Positions 1-12,319 of a stretch of 64,000 nucleotides of DNA are shown here, piece by piece. The stretch is taken from NCBI GenBank assembly GCA_003116995.1, contig BDSL01000124.1, positions 1 through 64,000 of the forward strand. Direction: 5' to 3'. The position numbers and the translations under genes were made by a program. Under the pieces are notes generated by a model, which was not told the origin of the DNA, did not search any database, and saw only the letters and a list, made by a program, of their open reading frames with translations. Origin of the DNA: Yamagishiella unicocca. Taxonomy: Eukaryota; Chlorophyta; Chlorophyceae; Chlamydomonadales; Volvocaceae. Position 1 is the stretch's first letter; each line of letters starts with the position of its first letter.

Positions 1-3000
1 CACCGCCGCCCCCTCCATCCCCACCGCCACCACCGCCACCACCGCCACCGCCCCCACCGCTGCCGCCTCCACCGCCTCCACCACCTCCCCCTCCACCCCC
101 CCCTCCTCCCCTCCCCTGCCCCCGCCGCCGCCGCCACCACCACCTCCGCCGCCTCCGTCTCCTCCGCCTCCACCGCCCCCGCCGCCGCCGCCACCTCCAC
201 TGCCACCACCGCCTCCGCCTCCGCCTCCACCTCCCCCGCCTCCCCCTCCTCCTCCTCTTCCCCCCCTCCCCCGCCGCCACCGCCACCGCTACCACCTCCA
301 CCTCCACCGCCACCGCCGCCGCCGCCGCCAACCCCGCCCCATCCTCCTCCCCCTCCTCCTCCCCCTCCGCCTCCCCCTCCGCCTCCCCCTCCCCCTCCGC
401 CACCGCCACCGTCACCACCGCCGCCACCTCCGCCACCTCCATCTCCACCGCTACCACCGCCACCGCCGCCACCGCCTCCACCGCTGCCGCCTCCACCGCC
501 TCCACCACCTCCCCTCCACCCCCCCTCCTCCCCCTCCCCTGCCCCCGCCGCCGCCGCCACCACCACCTCCGCCGCCTCCCTCACCTCCGCCTCCACCGCC
601 CCCGCCGCCTCCGCCACCTCCACTGCCACCACCGCCTCCGCCTCCGCCTCCACCTCCCCCGCCTCCCCCTCCTCCTCCTCTTCCCCCCCCTCCCCCGCCG
701 CCACCACCACCGTTACCGCCTCCACCGCCGCCGCCACCGCCGCCGCCGCCGCCGCCACCCACCCCGCCCCCTCCTCCTCCCCCTCCTCCTCCTCCTGCTC
801 CTCCCCTCCTCCTTCGCCACCGCCACCGCCACCACCGCCGCCACCGCCGCCTCCTCCATCCCCACCGCCACCACCGCCACCACCGCCACCACCGCCACCG
901 CCCCCACCGCTGCCGCCTCCACCACCTCCCCCTCCACCCCCCCTCCTCCCCCTCCCCTGCCCCCGCCGCCGCCGCCACCACCACCTCCACCGCCTCCGTC
1001 TCCTCCGCCTCCACCGCCCCCGCCGCCGCCGCCACCTCCACTGCCACCACCTCCACCGCCTCCGCCTCCACCTCCCCCGCCTCCCCTCCTCCTCCTCTTC
1101 CCCCCCTCCCCCGCCGCCACCACCACCGTTACCGCCTCCACCGCCGCCGCCACCGCCGCCGCCCCCGCCGCCACCCACCCCGCCCCCTCCTCCCCCTCCT
1201 CCTCCTCCTGCTCCTCCCCCTCCTCCTCCGCCACCGCCACCGCCACCACCGCCGCCACCGCCGCCCCCTCCATCCCCACCGCCACCACCGCCCCCGCCTC
1301 CACCGCCTCCACCGCTGCCGCCTCCACCGCCTCCACCACCTCCCCCTCCACCCCCCCTCCTCCCCCTCCCCTGCCCCCGCCGCCGCCGCCACCACCACCT
1401 CCACCGCCTCCGTCTCCTCCGCCTCCACCGCCCCCGCCGCCGCCGCCACCTCCACTGCCACCACCGCCACCGCCTCCGCCTCCACCTCCCCCGCCTCCAC
1501 CTCCTCCTCCTCTTCCCCCCCCTCCCCCGCCGCCACCACCACCGTTACCGCCCCCACCGCCGCCGCCACCGCCGCCGCCGCCGCCGCCACCCACCCCGCC
1601 CCCTCCTCCTCCCCCTCCTCCTCCTCCTGCTCCTCCCCCTCCTCCTCCGCCACCGCCACCGCCACCACCGCCGCCACCGCCGCCCCCTCCATCCCCACCG
1701 CCACCACCGCCACCGCCTCCACCGCCTCCACCGCTGCCGCCTCCACCGCCTCCACCACCTCCCCCTCCACCCCCCCCTCCTCCCCCTCCCCTGCCCCCGC
1801 CGCCGCCGCCACCACCACCTCCACCGCCTCCGTCTCCTCCGCCTCCACCGCCCCCGCCGCCGCCGCCACCTCCACTGCCACCACCGCCACCGCCTCCACC
1901 TCCTCCTCCTCTTCCCCCCCTCCCCCGCCGCCACCGCCACCGTTACCACCGCCGCCGCCGCCGCCCACCCCGCCCCCTCCTCCTCCCCCTCCTCCTCCTC
2001 CCCCTCCTCCCCCTGTTCCTCCCCCTCCACCGCCGCCACCGCCACCGTTACCACCGCCACCGCCACCGCCACCGCCGCCGCCGCCGCCCAACCCGCCTCC
2101 CCCGCCTACCCCTCCTCCTCCTCCTGCTCCTCCCCCTCCTCCTCCGCCACCACCACCGCCACCACCGCCGCCACCGCCGCCCCCGCCATCTCCCCCGCCA
2201 CCGCCGCCACCGCTGCCACCGCTGCCGCCTCCCCCGCCTCCGCCGCCTCCCCCGCCTCTGCCTCCGCCTCCGCCTCCTCCTCCTCTCCCTCCACCGCCGC
2301 CTCACCCTCCACCACCACCACCACCACCGCCACCGCCACCGCCTCTTCCGCCGGCGCCTCCTCCACCGCCACCGCCGCCGCCGCCGCCACCACCACCGCC
2401 TCTGCCGCCGCCGCCGCCTCCCACGCCCCCCACACCCCCTCCTCCTCCTCCTCCTCCGCCTCCACCGCCGCCCCCTCCATCACCTCCGCCTACTCCGCCT
2501 CCGCCGCCTCCGCCGCCGCCTCCGCCGCCACCTCCACCGCGACCACCGCCGCCGCCGCCTCCCCCGCCTCCCCCTCCTCCGCCGCCTCCTCCCCCTCCCC
2601 CACCGCTTCCACCGCCACCACCACCTCCGCCGCCGCCTACTCCGCCGCCGCCTCCTCCACCACCGCCGCCACCTCCACCACGACCACCGCCGCCGCCGCC
2701 GTCCCCACCTCCGCCGCCGCCTCGGCCGCCTCCCCCTCCTCCACCGCCTCCTCCTCCTCCACCGCCTCCAATGCCTCCTGCACCCCCGCCTCCACCGCCG
2801 CCGCCTTCGCCACCTCCACCGCCGCTGCCTCCTCCTCCGCCGCCTCCACCTCCGCCGCCGTCTCCCCCTCCACCACCACCACCTTCACCACCTAGGCCTC
2901 TGCCGCCCAGCCCTCCACCTCCATGCTCCGTCTGTGCCTATGTCACCATAGCCCCTCCTCCGGGCGTCAGTGGTCCGCTCTTCACATTCGGGAACGGCGC

Positions 3001-4390
3001 CCCGTCATGTAGCCAGCTGGCCTCCTTCATCTTGGATGACATCACTCGAAATGCGGCGGCCCTCAACGCCACCATCAGCACTCCGTTTCACCTAACAACA
3101 TGCTCTACAACGTACGATAACAGTACCAGTCCTCCGTCGTTGCCGTTCATTGAGATCTGCGGTTCCTTCGCCACCTACCAGGATGGCGCATCGATGATGA
3201 ACTGGCTCAATTACAATGATTCAACGGGCGTCCATGCCTGGGTCAACGAAACGACCGGGGGCGTTTGTCTGAATCCGCAAGGGCCATTGAAGGGATACAC
3301 CATCATTGGCTCCATGTACGACCGAGCTGGTGAAAACAGTTGCCTCGCCGGCAGCTTTGAGCAGGAATGCAAGTCGCAGCCCGACCCGTCGCCGCCACCA
3401 CTGCGGGTGCTACCGCCATCACCCCCTTCTAACCGGCCAAGCCCGCCCCCTTCGCCCCGCCCACCATCTCCGTCACCTCAGCTGGTAGCTACTCACTCAT
3501 GCCTCCAGACGAACAACGTGCCGTACGCTGTGAGCCCCCTCTACAATTACACCACTACCGATTCACAGGGAGCTCCTGCCGTGGCGATGTGTGTTCGTAT
3601 TACGAGGAAGTCCTGCAAGACTGGATACTGCTGCCCCATGGAGTTTGCAAAGGTGCGAGCGGGATATGTGTTCTTGACTCAAGAGTGCATTCATTCGCCG
3701 TGCACATTTTGATGTGTAGTAAGCTCCCAGTCTTTTGATTTATTTTTATGGAAAACCCATCATTGTTCGTTTCTGCAGGTTGAGGTTCCAGTTTCGGATT
3801 CCTGCCGAGGCAGCCTTCTTCGTCTCACGATAGACAACAGCTCTAAGGAACACGTATGGGGTGAGTCGAACCGGCAACCACGCACATCGGTGGCACGAGC
3901 GTGGTCGTATTATATGCCTCTCAACCTTGAAGCAAATCCCACACAGGGTTCCAGACCGACATCTACACCCACGTCCCTGTCACGACCATCAAGTTCGTCG
4001 ACTTGAAGTGAGTACGAAGACCCTTGCCGCATCATCATGTTGTCAGCGCCGATCCGCCATCAGCTCCGATTGTAATCATTCATGCTTATACTTTTACATT
4101 CTTGACTACAGGAACATCCAACCTAATGGTTCAACCTTTTGCTGGATCGTCAAGACCGGTGTCTGCAGCAATCCCGCCAAATTCTGTTTCAATGGATCCT
4201 GCCAGGCGAGTAGTACATAATTGGAAGCGCAAATGCTATGATAGACATGCCAATACCAGTACATTAAATAAATATGTCTTAAGTGTTAAACCTAATCCCT
4301 GCGATTATTGCCGCGCAGGTCAGCATCTTCTCCTACCCAACGGAAAGTCCGTCATCTAGGAAATGTTGCCCCGCGACGCGAGTGTTTTAA
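1..4390 (+). CDS. Pherophorin (Hyp-rich extracellular matrix glycoprotein), 5' end outside window
   Basis: Extracellular matrix glycoprotein of the volvocine cell wall/ECM. A very long Pro-rich rod (1 to about 2923) leads into a Cys-rich globular domain starting with CSVCAYV (2924), a short PPSPP spacer (about 3385-3480), and a second globular domain rich in Cys and N-glycosylation sites. Both globular parts match the pherophorin (DUF3707) pattern. Exon ends I can read: to 3652, 3779-3860, 3947-4007, 4112-4205 (GC donor, GCGAGT) and 4319-4390. Codon phase is kept at every one of these junctions, and the last exon ends with CCPATRVF and TAA. No start codon or signal peptide is seen, so the gene is partial on the left. 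The proline frame shifts several times upstream of about 1922 (see repeat entry), so that part is either mis-sequenced or damaged. From about 1922 to the end the frame is continuous. Confidence 0.9.
100..2000 (+). repeat. Five tandem ~418-bp Pro-coding units inside the pherophorin
   Basis: A recognisable block (GCCCCCGCCGCC followed by a CTCCACTGCCACC segment) recurs at 118, 541, 959, 1373 and 1793, giving spacings of 423, 418, 414 and 420 bp. Each unit encodes almost only Pro with a few Ser, Leu and Thr when read in one frame, but single-C differences in long C runs switch the frame inside units. For example, the run before TCCCCCGCC is C8 in units 2 and 4 (683-690, 1515-1522), where the Pro frame carries through. 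It is C7 in units 1, 3 and 5 (260-266, 1100-1106, 1914-1920), where it does not. No stop codon appears in the forward frames I checked. Confidence 0.85.
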
Positions 4391-5399
4391 GTCTAATTGA
4401 CCTTCGAGGCAGGCTACAAACCCAGTGATTCCGTATGATTCTTGGGAGCGCCATTGCGCTTCTTAATTTTCATCAAAGTCCAGAACGCAGGTTTAGCGTC
4501 GACAGGTGGCAGGATTGAGATGGATTGTGTTCCCGCATGTGAACGTAGGATGTAGACATCCGTCGTAGTTGCAGTGTGTGACCAGCTGTCGTGATCAGCT
4601 AGTTGTTAGGTTGTGGTCTACAGGCTCATGCAGGAGATTCCTTTTCTTTTGTTTCCTGCACTGTTCATGCGATGGTTCTTATGCTACAGCCGAAACTGGC
4701 ATGTGCAGGATTAACTGCTGCTGCGTTCATGGCAGCACTCTGTCTATAATGTGTATCATTGATTTCTCGTGACCTGTAGTACTTTGTACATAGAGACGCA
4801 CACCTAGCTGTGCACATTGCACGAGTAGGGCCGCTGCGCTGATGTCCAACTTCATCGCCATCCATCTTACCCGCCGGCGTTTCGGTCTCGGGTATTTATC
4901 AGGAGCAGGCAGGCGCCACGGTGCCCCGCGGTTATCGATTGTAACATGGCTCCATAACAATCCTTCTAAGATATGGCAGTAGTGTCCGCAAGCCCTGGCG
5001 AGCCCAGGACAAGAGGGGTGCCCCATACCGAGACCTCACCCTACGAGAAGCCAACACTAGCAGCCAGCAGACACCCCCTACGGCACACACGGAAAAGAAA
5101 GGACAACCCGCCTCGCCCCAAAGGGCGGGGCCCCGATAAAAAAGATCAACCCCAAGGCCCACTGCAGGGAAATTGTTGGACCAGACAGCCTGGACCGAAA
5201 CAGCCCCGGGCCCAGAAGGCATCAGACAGGTGGACAAGCAGCCCACGAACAGCACCAGACAGGAGCCGCTCAGGCCCTCCATGGCAGCGGATCCAGCCAG
5301 CGCACCACAAGCGACCAACAACCATACAGAGGAACGGGTGGGTGGCCCCGACAACACCCTACCCGGCCCTTGGCATACCTAGCTGAGCAAAGCCCCGCA
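4391..5399. other. Gene-free stretch after the pherophorin
   Basis: Presumed 3' UTR followed by intergenic sequence. A TGTAA lies near 4939 but is rather far from the stop codon to be the main polyadenylation signal. From about 4980 the sequence becomes GC-rich and may belong to the adjacent retrotransposon remnant, but I recognise no protein motif in it. Confidence 0.5.
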
Positions 5400-6145
5400 G
5401 CTTGGCCCAGTAGTCACAGTCAACTGTGCACGAGTGGAGGCAGCCACTGGCCGGCTGGCCGACAGGGCAGCCCACAGCGAAAACACGACCGCCCGATTGC
5501 CCACCCAGGGACAGGCACTACCTGAAGGTGTTGTTCGAGCACACCGACCGCTGCACCTGGCAACAGTGCAGATGTGCAGTGCCAGAAATGATGCAGGGGG
5601 ACACCGGCCCGGCACCAGCCCCAGGAGAGTGGGCCACCACAAGCCAGCCGGCGAAACGAAGATGACGACCAGCTTCAGACAAGGCCCGCTCCAAGGAGTT
5701 CACACTTCACATGCTGCAGGCGAGCGTGCTGGGCCTCCTGGAGGCACACGGTGTCGAGCTTCTGCTCCATCCACACGCGTGCCAGAGCATGCAGGTGTGA
5801 AGAGTGGACTCCAGGGAGGCCCGCCCCCACATTGTGCGTGGCTATGCGCAGTGGGTGGTGGGCGGCTGTGCTGCGGGCATGCGACACGGTTGCTAGGCAG
5901 GCCCGCCCCCAAGGTGACTGCCATCCACACTGCTGTGGACTACACCATCCAGGTCCAGGTCCATCTCCAGGCCCTCCAGTACCGTGAAGGGGTTGTCCGC
6001 CAAGCAGGAGCGAGGGCGGGGGACAGGGTCCCGCACGGTGCAGCACCACTGGGCTGCGGAGGCGAGGTCCACTGGGCACGGATGCTGCCGCTTGGACAGA
6101 AGGTGCAGAAGGTGGCGGGGGCACCCGGCACCAAGAGGGCAGCAT
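5400..6145 (-). mobile_element. Degenerate non-LTR retrotransposon fragment (endonuclease start)
   Basis: On the minus strand, 5678-5851 reads LRIATHNVGAG, then LARVWMEQKLDTVCLQEAQ. This is the start of an AP-endonuclease-like (EEP) domain of LINE elements: the N of THNV, and the E of LQE that binds metal. Downstream the frame breaks repeatedly, and fragments resembling the rest of the domain are scattered over other frames. No reverse transcriptase motif is visible, so this is a truncated, inactive copy. Its outer limits are not defined; the GC-rich sequence out to about 6430 may also belong to it. Confidence 0.6.
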
Positions 6146-7372
6146 GCTGAGGTCCAGGAGGGGTCCAGCAGGGGTTCCAGGGGCAGCGATGAATGTGGTG
6201 TTGACGACAGGCCGCCCATGCTGGGGCCGCAGGCCAGAGATGTGGAGGCTGGCAGCCCTGAGGGCGGCGCCTGCCCCTCAGGGCACAGGTCGGGGGCATC
6301 CGTTCCGAACACCAGGCCAGAGGCGGGTGGCGGGAGTGCGTGGAGACACGCACGGAGCGCTCATGGCAAAGCACTCGCGACGTCAGCAGTGGCCCAATGG
6401 GCGGAGAGGTCAGCATCGAAGCCAAGCACGCGACGGGCCTTGTGTTATTCTTCCTTCAGCAAACAGCCCTCGCTCCAGCACATACTAGGCACTTCTTGTG
6501 CCGCATACATGTGGCTGGAAGTGGCTGACATGGTACCTCAACCGGCTCTACACACACTAAGCTTCCTTGTGGCGCACGTGATGTTGTGATTGTTACCTAC
6601 AAATGTGATGTTAATGTTACACATGACTTGGCGTGAGACAATTCATGCCCAGTACAATATCCGGCTATGTTTTCTTATTATCCGGTCCTTCAAGTGGCGG
6701 GAGCCTGCGGGAGTGGGTCTCCTCAGGCCCACGTCGCAGCCTCCCAAAAGCTGTAGACAACACACTGCCGCTGATCACGCCAACCCCTGATCTCTAAGCA
6801 GCATCCCCTCTGCCAACGCAGCTATGATGTACACTATTCACTATTGCGCTTGGCAACTTAGCATTTTCATCTCTCAAGTACGGGGTTCGCTAGTTGGAAC
6901 CAAGCAGCCCAGCAATTAGATCAGCACAGCGACAGCAGTCAGATCAACATCGCTTACTTATCACCCATTCGACGACTGGGCTGCAGTTGGGCGCCGTCGA
7001 ATGATGTGAAGACAGTTATATTCATAGATAGCTGCACGTGTCGGCCCAGACGACATACAGCTTACATAACTGTACACGCCACCTGCCACACACGGTAGGT
7101 AGGTCGGTCCACCGTTGGCGCGGGTTGCTGAGACATATCCCGCCCGACAGCCCCCACGGACAACGAGTGAGACACACCTACCAGCCGGTGCGTCGCTGTG
7201 TACAGCAGTCAAATCGTACCAACATGTTAAATTCTGAGCCTAAACAACGTTTATTTTCAGGATCCATTATGGATTCTCTCCTACCAGCGCCAGAGGGCTG
7301 TTGCCTTGCAATCCTTCTGCGAGCCCATTGGCGGCTATCCCAACCAGGCCGCCGCCTCGCTAGCTTCTCCAC
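6146..7372. other. No gene recognised
   Basis: Short ORFs only, on both strands, with no protein family signal and no convincing exon pairs. The right end is presumably the 3' UTR of the minus-strand SET gene; a TTACA (TGTAA on the minus strand) lies near 7054, about 320 bases past its stop codon. Confidence 0.5.
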
Positions 7373-10300
7373 TCAGAAATGAGCGCCTCCATCGGGTTCA
7401 GGTAGAGGCCGCTTCCGCTTCACCGGCAGGTCCTCGCCGACTCCACGCGCCCCGGCCTGCTGGACGAGCCACCCCCCACCCTTGCCAGCCTTACCACGGC
7501 CTGCTGCAGGCTCCATCAGCCCTTGCAACCTCCGCTTCTGGGCCTTGCTGATGTGCACTCCCGCGCTCGCCGCCGCCCCTGGAAGCACTGCGTCACCCAG
7601 CCTAGCCTCCGCGGCCGCACTTACATCTGCTGCAGCAGATCCGTTGTGTTCCAAGGCCTTGTCAGGGGCACTCATCGTCCCTGCTCGCCGTTGCCCAGCG
7701 GGCTTCTGAGGAGCTGGCGCTGGCTTTGCGCCGGGCCCGCTGCTGGTCGCCACGCTGCCAACCTCACAATCGCCGCGGCCGCCGCTGCAGACGCCGCCAT
7801 CCAACCCGCCGCTGTTAAGCGCACTTACGCCCGCCCTGCTGCCGCCTCCCTGGCGCCGGTGCCCGTCACCGCTGCCGGCTGCCTTTGAACCTCCACGGGC
7901 GCGGCCCTTGAGCCACCAACCTTCACGTCCTCCCTTGCTGCCTCCAGAATGCCCAGAACACTCCCGGCTGGCCTCACGTCGATGCCGGTGCCGCCGCGAT
8001 TTCCTGGTGCCGGGCGCCGGTTGTGCAGCGTTGTGCAGCGAGGGCCCGGCGACGCCATTGCCTGCGTGGATTGACGTGTGGGCCCATATCATCAATATAA
8101 GATGGGCTGTAATTGTTAAATGGTGTGGCTGTTCGGCCGTTCCAGTAGTGGGGGCAGTCGTGCAGCCACGCAATCACGACCAGATGGCTGACCTCCCCTT
8201 GATGTGCCTCTTGCTCAAAATTGGCACAGGGCTCAGGTCTGCACCGATAGTTCGCTAAGGACCACTGTGCCCCGCCGAGGCAAAAAGTCGAGGTGATGAA
8301 GAAGCCGATGCGCAGAGATGTATGCCGAACCCTTAACTGCTCTCATGTCAAACATACCTGACTTGGTTGCCTCGGGGCGCGCAGCACCCCGCCCAGCCAT
8401 CTCTTCAGCCCGATCTCCAGGGTCGACCGGGTCCACATCATTCTGCTCACCCTTCGAAGCTGGGGCCGCAATCTGCTGCCGCCGCTGCTGCAGGGGCTGT
8501 GGTGGCAGCTGAGCCACTGGCACAAATAGCCAGCGCAGGCAGCTTGCTGCGCCACACCTGAGGGATTAAGTGGGTCGAATCCGGTTTGAGGGGACGCGAC
8601 ATGCACGGGCCAAAGTGGGGTCGGAACAGGTCGGAATGAGGGTACAGACGGTCAGCTAATGTCGTGATGTGCAATACTAAAAAAGCAGTCGTGCACATTT
8701 GATATAACCTCACTTGCAAGGCAAGGGGCCATCGGTTTGCTCTCGGATGAAGGCCTTCTGCTCCTCCGATCGCGGCCCGTAGTAATTAAGAGTCAGCTCC
8801 TCCCCTGGAGCGATGTCCCTGGCGGCCCTCATCAACAGATACATCTGCGTGTCGCGTAGGCCGCCTACAGCCACAGCGGTGCACACTGTCATCATCAGCG
8901 GCGCATGCATATGACTGCAGCGGCATTGAATTGCAGCTCGAGGGTTGCAATACCACTCGAAGCCAGATGCAACCCTCATCGCGTCCACTGTGGGCTTGAT
9001 AATTGATTTCACTATGATTTCATGTCGGCTTGACTTCTTGTGGACACTGCTCAGACGTTTGCGTCGCAGCCTGCAGCAGCCCGCCATCTGCCTGCCTTAC
9101 AAAGGCACGTCGTTTGTACCAAAAATACTACCGTACGTAAATCCACAGCTGAGGTTCCACCACGACAGTCAATGAACAGCAATAAAATCTGCGTGGGCAT
9201 CGCATATCGCATGCTCAACGCAGCCAGGTTGCTTGCCGCATCCGCACCATCCAGGCGCGTATGTATCCACCTTTACTGCTAACCTACCTGCGCAGACGTT
9301 ATCAGTTAGCAGGTTGGCTTCACAGTGGTGGTTGATGAAGCGCGCTGCATTGCCCACGTGCGTGGCGTCCACCACCATGGGCGCCTCGTCCTCCTCTCGG
9401 GCGCTCAGGAGGCAGCGGTGCCTCATGTCGAACGTGTACTCCAGGGCATTCTCGCCATACCCGTCATCCAGCCGCTCCGCCTAGGTACGTCCCCAAGCAT
9501 CACCAACAAACAGCCAAAACAGCATGCCATACGTTTGAAGGCATGTGTACCGCGAGTCGTGTGTGCATTACGCGTGCATGTCCTTACAAAGCGTGTGCAC
9601 GGTTTGTACCAGCTAGACAGTAGCTAGGAAGGAAAGCGTACCCGACAGTATTTACAGAACGGGGAACCAAATGAATTTTGTAGTTGTGCAGCTCATCACA
9701 AGTATAGCTGGCACGGCCGTAGCAAGATGTGCGTGGATGGTGTAACTATTCGTTTCATCCGCCAGCAAGCAACCACACATGTATGTGCGCCTTACTTTAC
9801 CTCAGCTTTCGTCCGATGTACCCCCACGTACTCCAGCACATAGCCGCCTTCCGGGATGAACTGCTGTGTAAACACGCCAAGGCCCTTGTCCCCACGTGCC
9901 TGCCTGATCTCCAACTGAAATGGCGTGCCTTCGCAACGCAGTGCGCGCAGAGCCTTTCGAGCCCTGGAGCCAGCACGTACACGCACGCACACAGAGAGTT
10001 GTGTAAGGCATCTTGTACATGAGGGTTGCTGGGTCGAGAGTCCTCCATGCATCTACCCGCACACGTGCTTGCCTACATCCCCTATATGACCCGCCAGCCT
10101 CGTCGGTTGCGCCCTTGCACATGAATGCATCATCGATCCCTAGCTAATTCGTTCATCACATGGTATGGCTCACACAGTTAGCACTGGCGAGCGCCTGTAT
10201 TGCTAACTATATGCCAACAGGAACTCATCCGTCCCAGAGCTGGCACCCGACACAACCAGCAGCAGCTGGAAAGCAATCATGCATCACTGCCAGCGCAGAT

Positions 10301-11790
10301 AGACGTATGGCACATAAAGAACTTACCGCAGTCCCCCACAGACGCTGTCTTCGCAATGGCATGGCCGCAGGAAACCCTCCTGCAGGTCCTCCTCCATCAG
10401 CTCCACCTTCCCCTCAGGGCCGCACGACCGCCAGGGGCGTGTCGAGTACTGGAAATGGCAATCCGGCATGACCGACCGCACCGAGCTGACGTGCGGCTGT
10501 GTGGCACCCCCAAGCAGGCCGTCACCACCTCCACAGCAGCTTGCGCCGTACACCGACCGTGTCCGGTCCCAGTAACCGCTGAAGTGCACATTGGTCTCGA
10601 CGCTCGGCAGGCCTGTCTGGCCCTGGGTGCCAAGCTTCTCCCGGTGCAGGCGCCACTGTTTCACATCATCCTCTTCAGTATTGCGCTGGACCTGCCGGCT
10701 GCCCAAGCGACGCCGGAGCCATTTGTGATTCAGTGATCCTGCGGGGCCATCACTGACGCCATCCAGATTTGGGTTATAGGGAAGGAAATAAGCGTGGAAG
10801 AAAGGCCGCTGTGCAGCGGCGGCCGCACTTGCTGCTGGCGATCCTGTAGGGGTCGTAGCTGCTGGGCTGGTGGTTGCTGCTGCTGGCGAATCGAGTTTCA
10901 CAGGTACCAGCAGAACCTGCAGGATATATATAAAGCCGGGGAGAAACCTAATCATGTACAGCATGCAAGGTCCCGTGGTTATTACTGACAATGGATAGTA
11001 CGTCTCACATGTTCAGCCTGGCATGAGACGAGGCAGAACCCATATACGACTATTACCACAAGTCTATGGCAACATAGGCAGCCAGAAAGCGGATGGAACC
11101 GTACGTCTCGGGGAGATGGCCATACAATGCTCACCGCCCACTCCAGACTCGGTGTTGAGAGACCGCAAGGAGCCTTGAGAGCCACCCCCTCGGTCAAGCA
11201 CTTGGCATGCAGCGCCCGGACAGCCTTCAGTGATGACCGGGCCCCTGTCGGCCCCAGCACGAGATGCGGTGGGTACTCCTCCATAACTGAGTCCTGCACG
11301 TCCCAGGGAACCTTCTCGAACATCTTCCCTGCCGGCAAACAAGCGAGCAGGAATGGTCGGAAAGCAGGACAGGCATTCACAACTAGGCAAGACAATATTA
11401 GGAAAGCAGATGTAAATCGAGCTCGTACAGGTGAATTACATGTACGCGCTCATCATCACCTGTAGGGTATTGAGATGCTAAGGAAACTGAAGTCCAGTGG
11501 TGTGTTTTACCAAAACACACCACTGGACTTCAGTTTCCTTAGCAGCCCTTGGACGCCTTCATTCATGCTGAGAACCCAAATGACGCACCTTTTATATAAT
11601 ATGGCACATCCTGTTCCCGCTTAAGCCAGGCCGGACAGGAAAGCAGCGCCGGCTGGTCCAGCGTAGCAGCCAGCTGTGCCTCTGGGCCGATCGACGCCTC
11701 GCTGCAAACCTTGATATGTACCAAGTTCCAACCGTGCTTTGTTATCAACAGTTTGTGGAAGGTGCCCACCGCGAGTTGCGCCATTTGCAT
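7373..11790 (-). CDS. SET-domain histone-lysine N-methyltransferase (SUV39/EHMT-like)
   Basis: Predicted nuclear protein lysine methyltransferase. Eight exons (11790-11589, 11328-11135, 10916-10327, 9963-9801, 9480-9288, 8885-8714, 8557-8358, 8061-7373) join with matching phase at every GT-AG junction to give 800 codons plus the stop. Residues 1-328 have no domain I recognise, but end in a Cys-containing stretch (PCHCEDSVCGG) just before the SET domain. The SET domain spans about 346-485: LEIRQARGDKGLGVF, VLEYVGV, GNAARFINHHCEANL (433-440) and GEELTLNYYG. A post-SET cluster follows (C504-K-C506 and C511). The tail (about 571-800) is Gly/Ala/Lys-rich and disordered. The cofactor-pocket motif is NHHCEAN instead of the usual NHSCxPN. 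Target residue and degree of methylation cannot be inferred. The SUV39-like assignment rests on the GN-ARFINH motif and the post-SET cysteines; a plant SUVR-type enzyme is the alternative. Confidence 0.88.
11476..11544. repeat. Perfect 33-bp inverted repeat with 3-base loop
   Basis: The arm at 11476-11508 (starting TGCTAAGGAAACTGAAG) is exactly repeated in reverse complement at 11512-11544, with ACC between them. It lies in the first intron of the SET gene (between exons ending 11589 and 11328), so the pre-mRNA could fold into a long perfect hairpin. No mismatch in 33 pairs. Confidence 0.95.
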
Positions 11791-12319
11791 GATGCCCGCT
11801 AACAAGCTTATTCGGTATATTTTCACATAGGCCTCACATACCAAAGCAACATAGAAGTTAGCCTACCGGCGTCAAGCTGCGAGATTTAACAAGGGCTTGA
11901 TCATGCATTCCGTGCCCGGCTGGCGCTCCCGTGTAGCATGTTCATCAATGCACATGCAGTAAAATCATTATGTTCCTGAGATTCTATAACGGGGAGACAT
12001 GTGGGCACGACCAGGAACGTGCTGTCATGCTGTGCCGTGCTTCAATGAAGTAGCCCGCTGGTTGTATCATATCAAAAAAATATGAATGGTGTTTTTTATA
12101 TACCGCATGTATCGTTGTTGGCCCTGAACATTGGTCAGCATGCATCGGCGATTCCATCAGGCGTGACGAGTGAGGGCGTTTCCAAGTTGAAATGAGATTA
12201 TTTCGAGTAAATGGCAGCACTCGACAAATGATGGGGATACCTATGCCTTATTAGGAGGAGCAGTTCTGTAGGTTCGGAAGCCAACAGCCCAGAGACCGCC
12301 CTTCCGCTGCGCCCTGAGA
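11791..12319. promoter_or_regulatory. Shared 5' region of the divergent SET and SMCHD1-like genes
   Basis: 529 bp separate the two presumed start codons, so the promoters and both 5' UTRs must lie here unless there are further upstream non-coding exons. The middle contains an AT-rich stretch (about 12069-12105) that is unusual against the GC-rich surroundings. I cannot assign a TATA box or start site with confidence. Confidence 0.5.

Noticed and set aside
451..2891. Long minus-strand frames of Gly, Trp/Arg and Glu/Ala
   Set aside because: They are the antisense of the pherophorin proline repeat; the low-complexity sequence simply lacks stop codons.
5434..6589. Plus-strand frames of 201 and 238 codons
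   Set aside because: No family signal; the minus strand in the same place carries the endonuclease signature.
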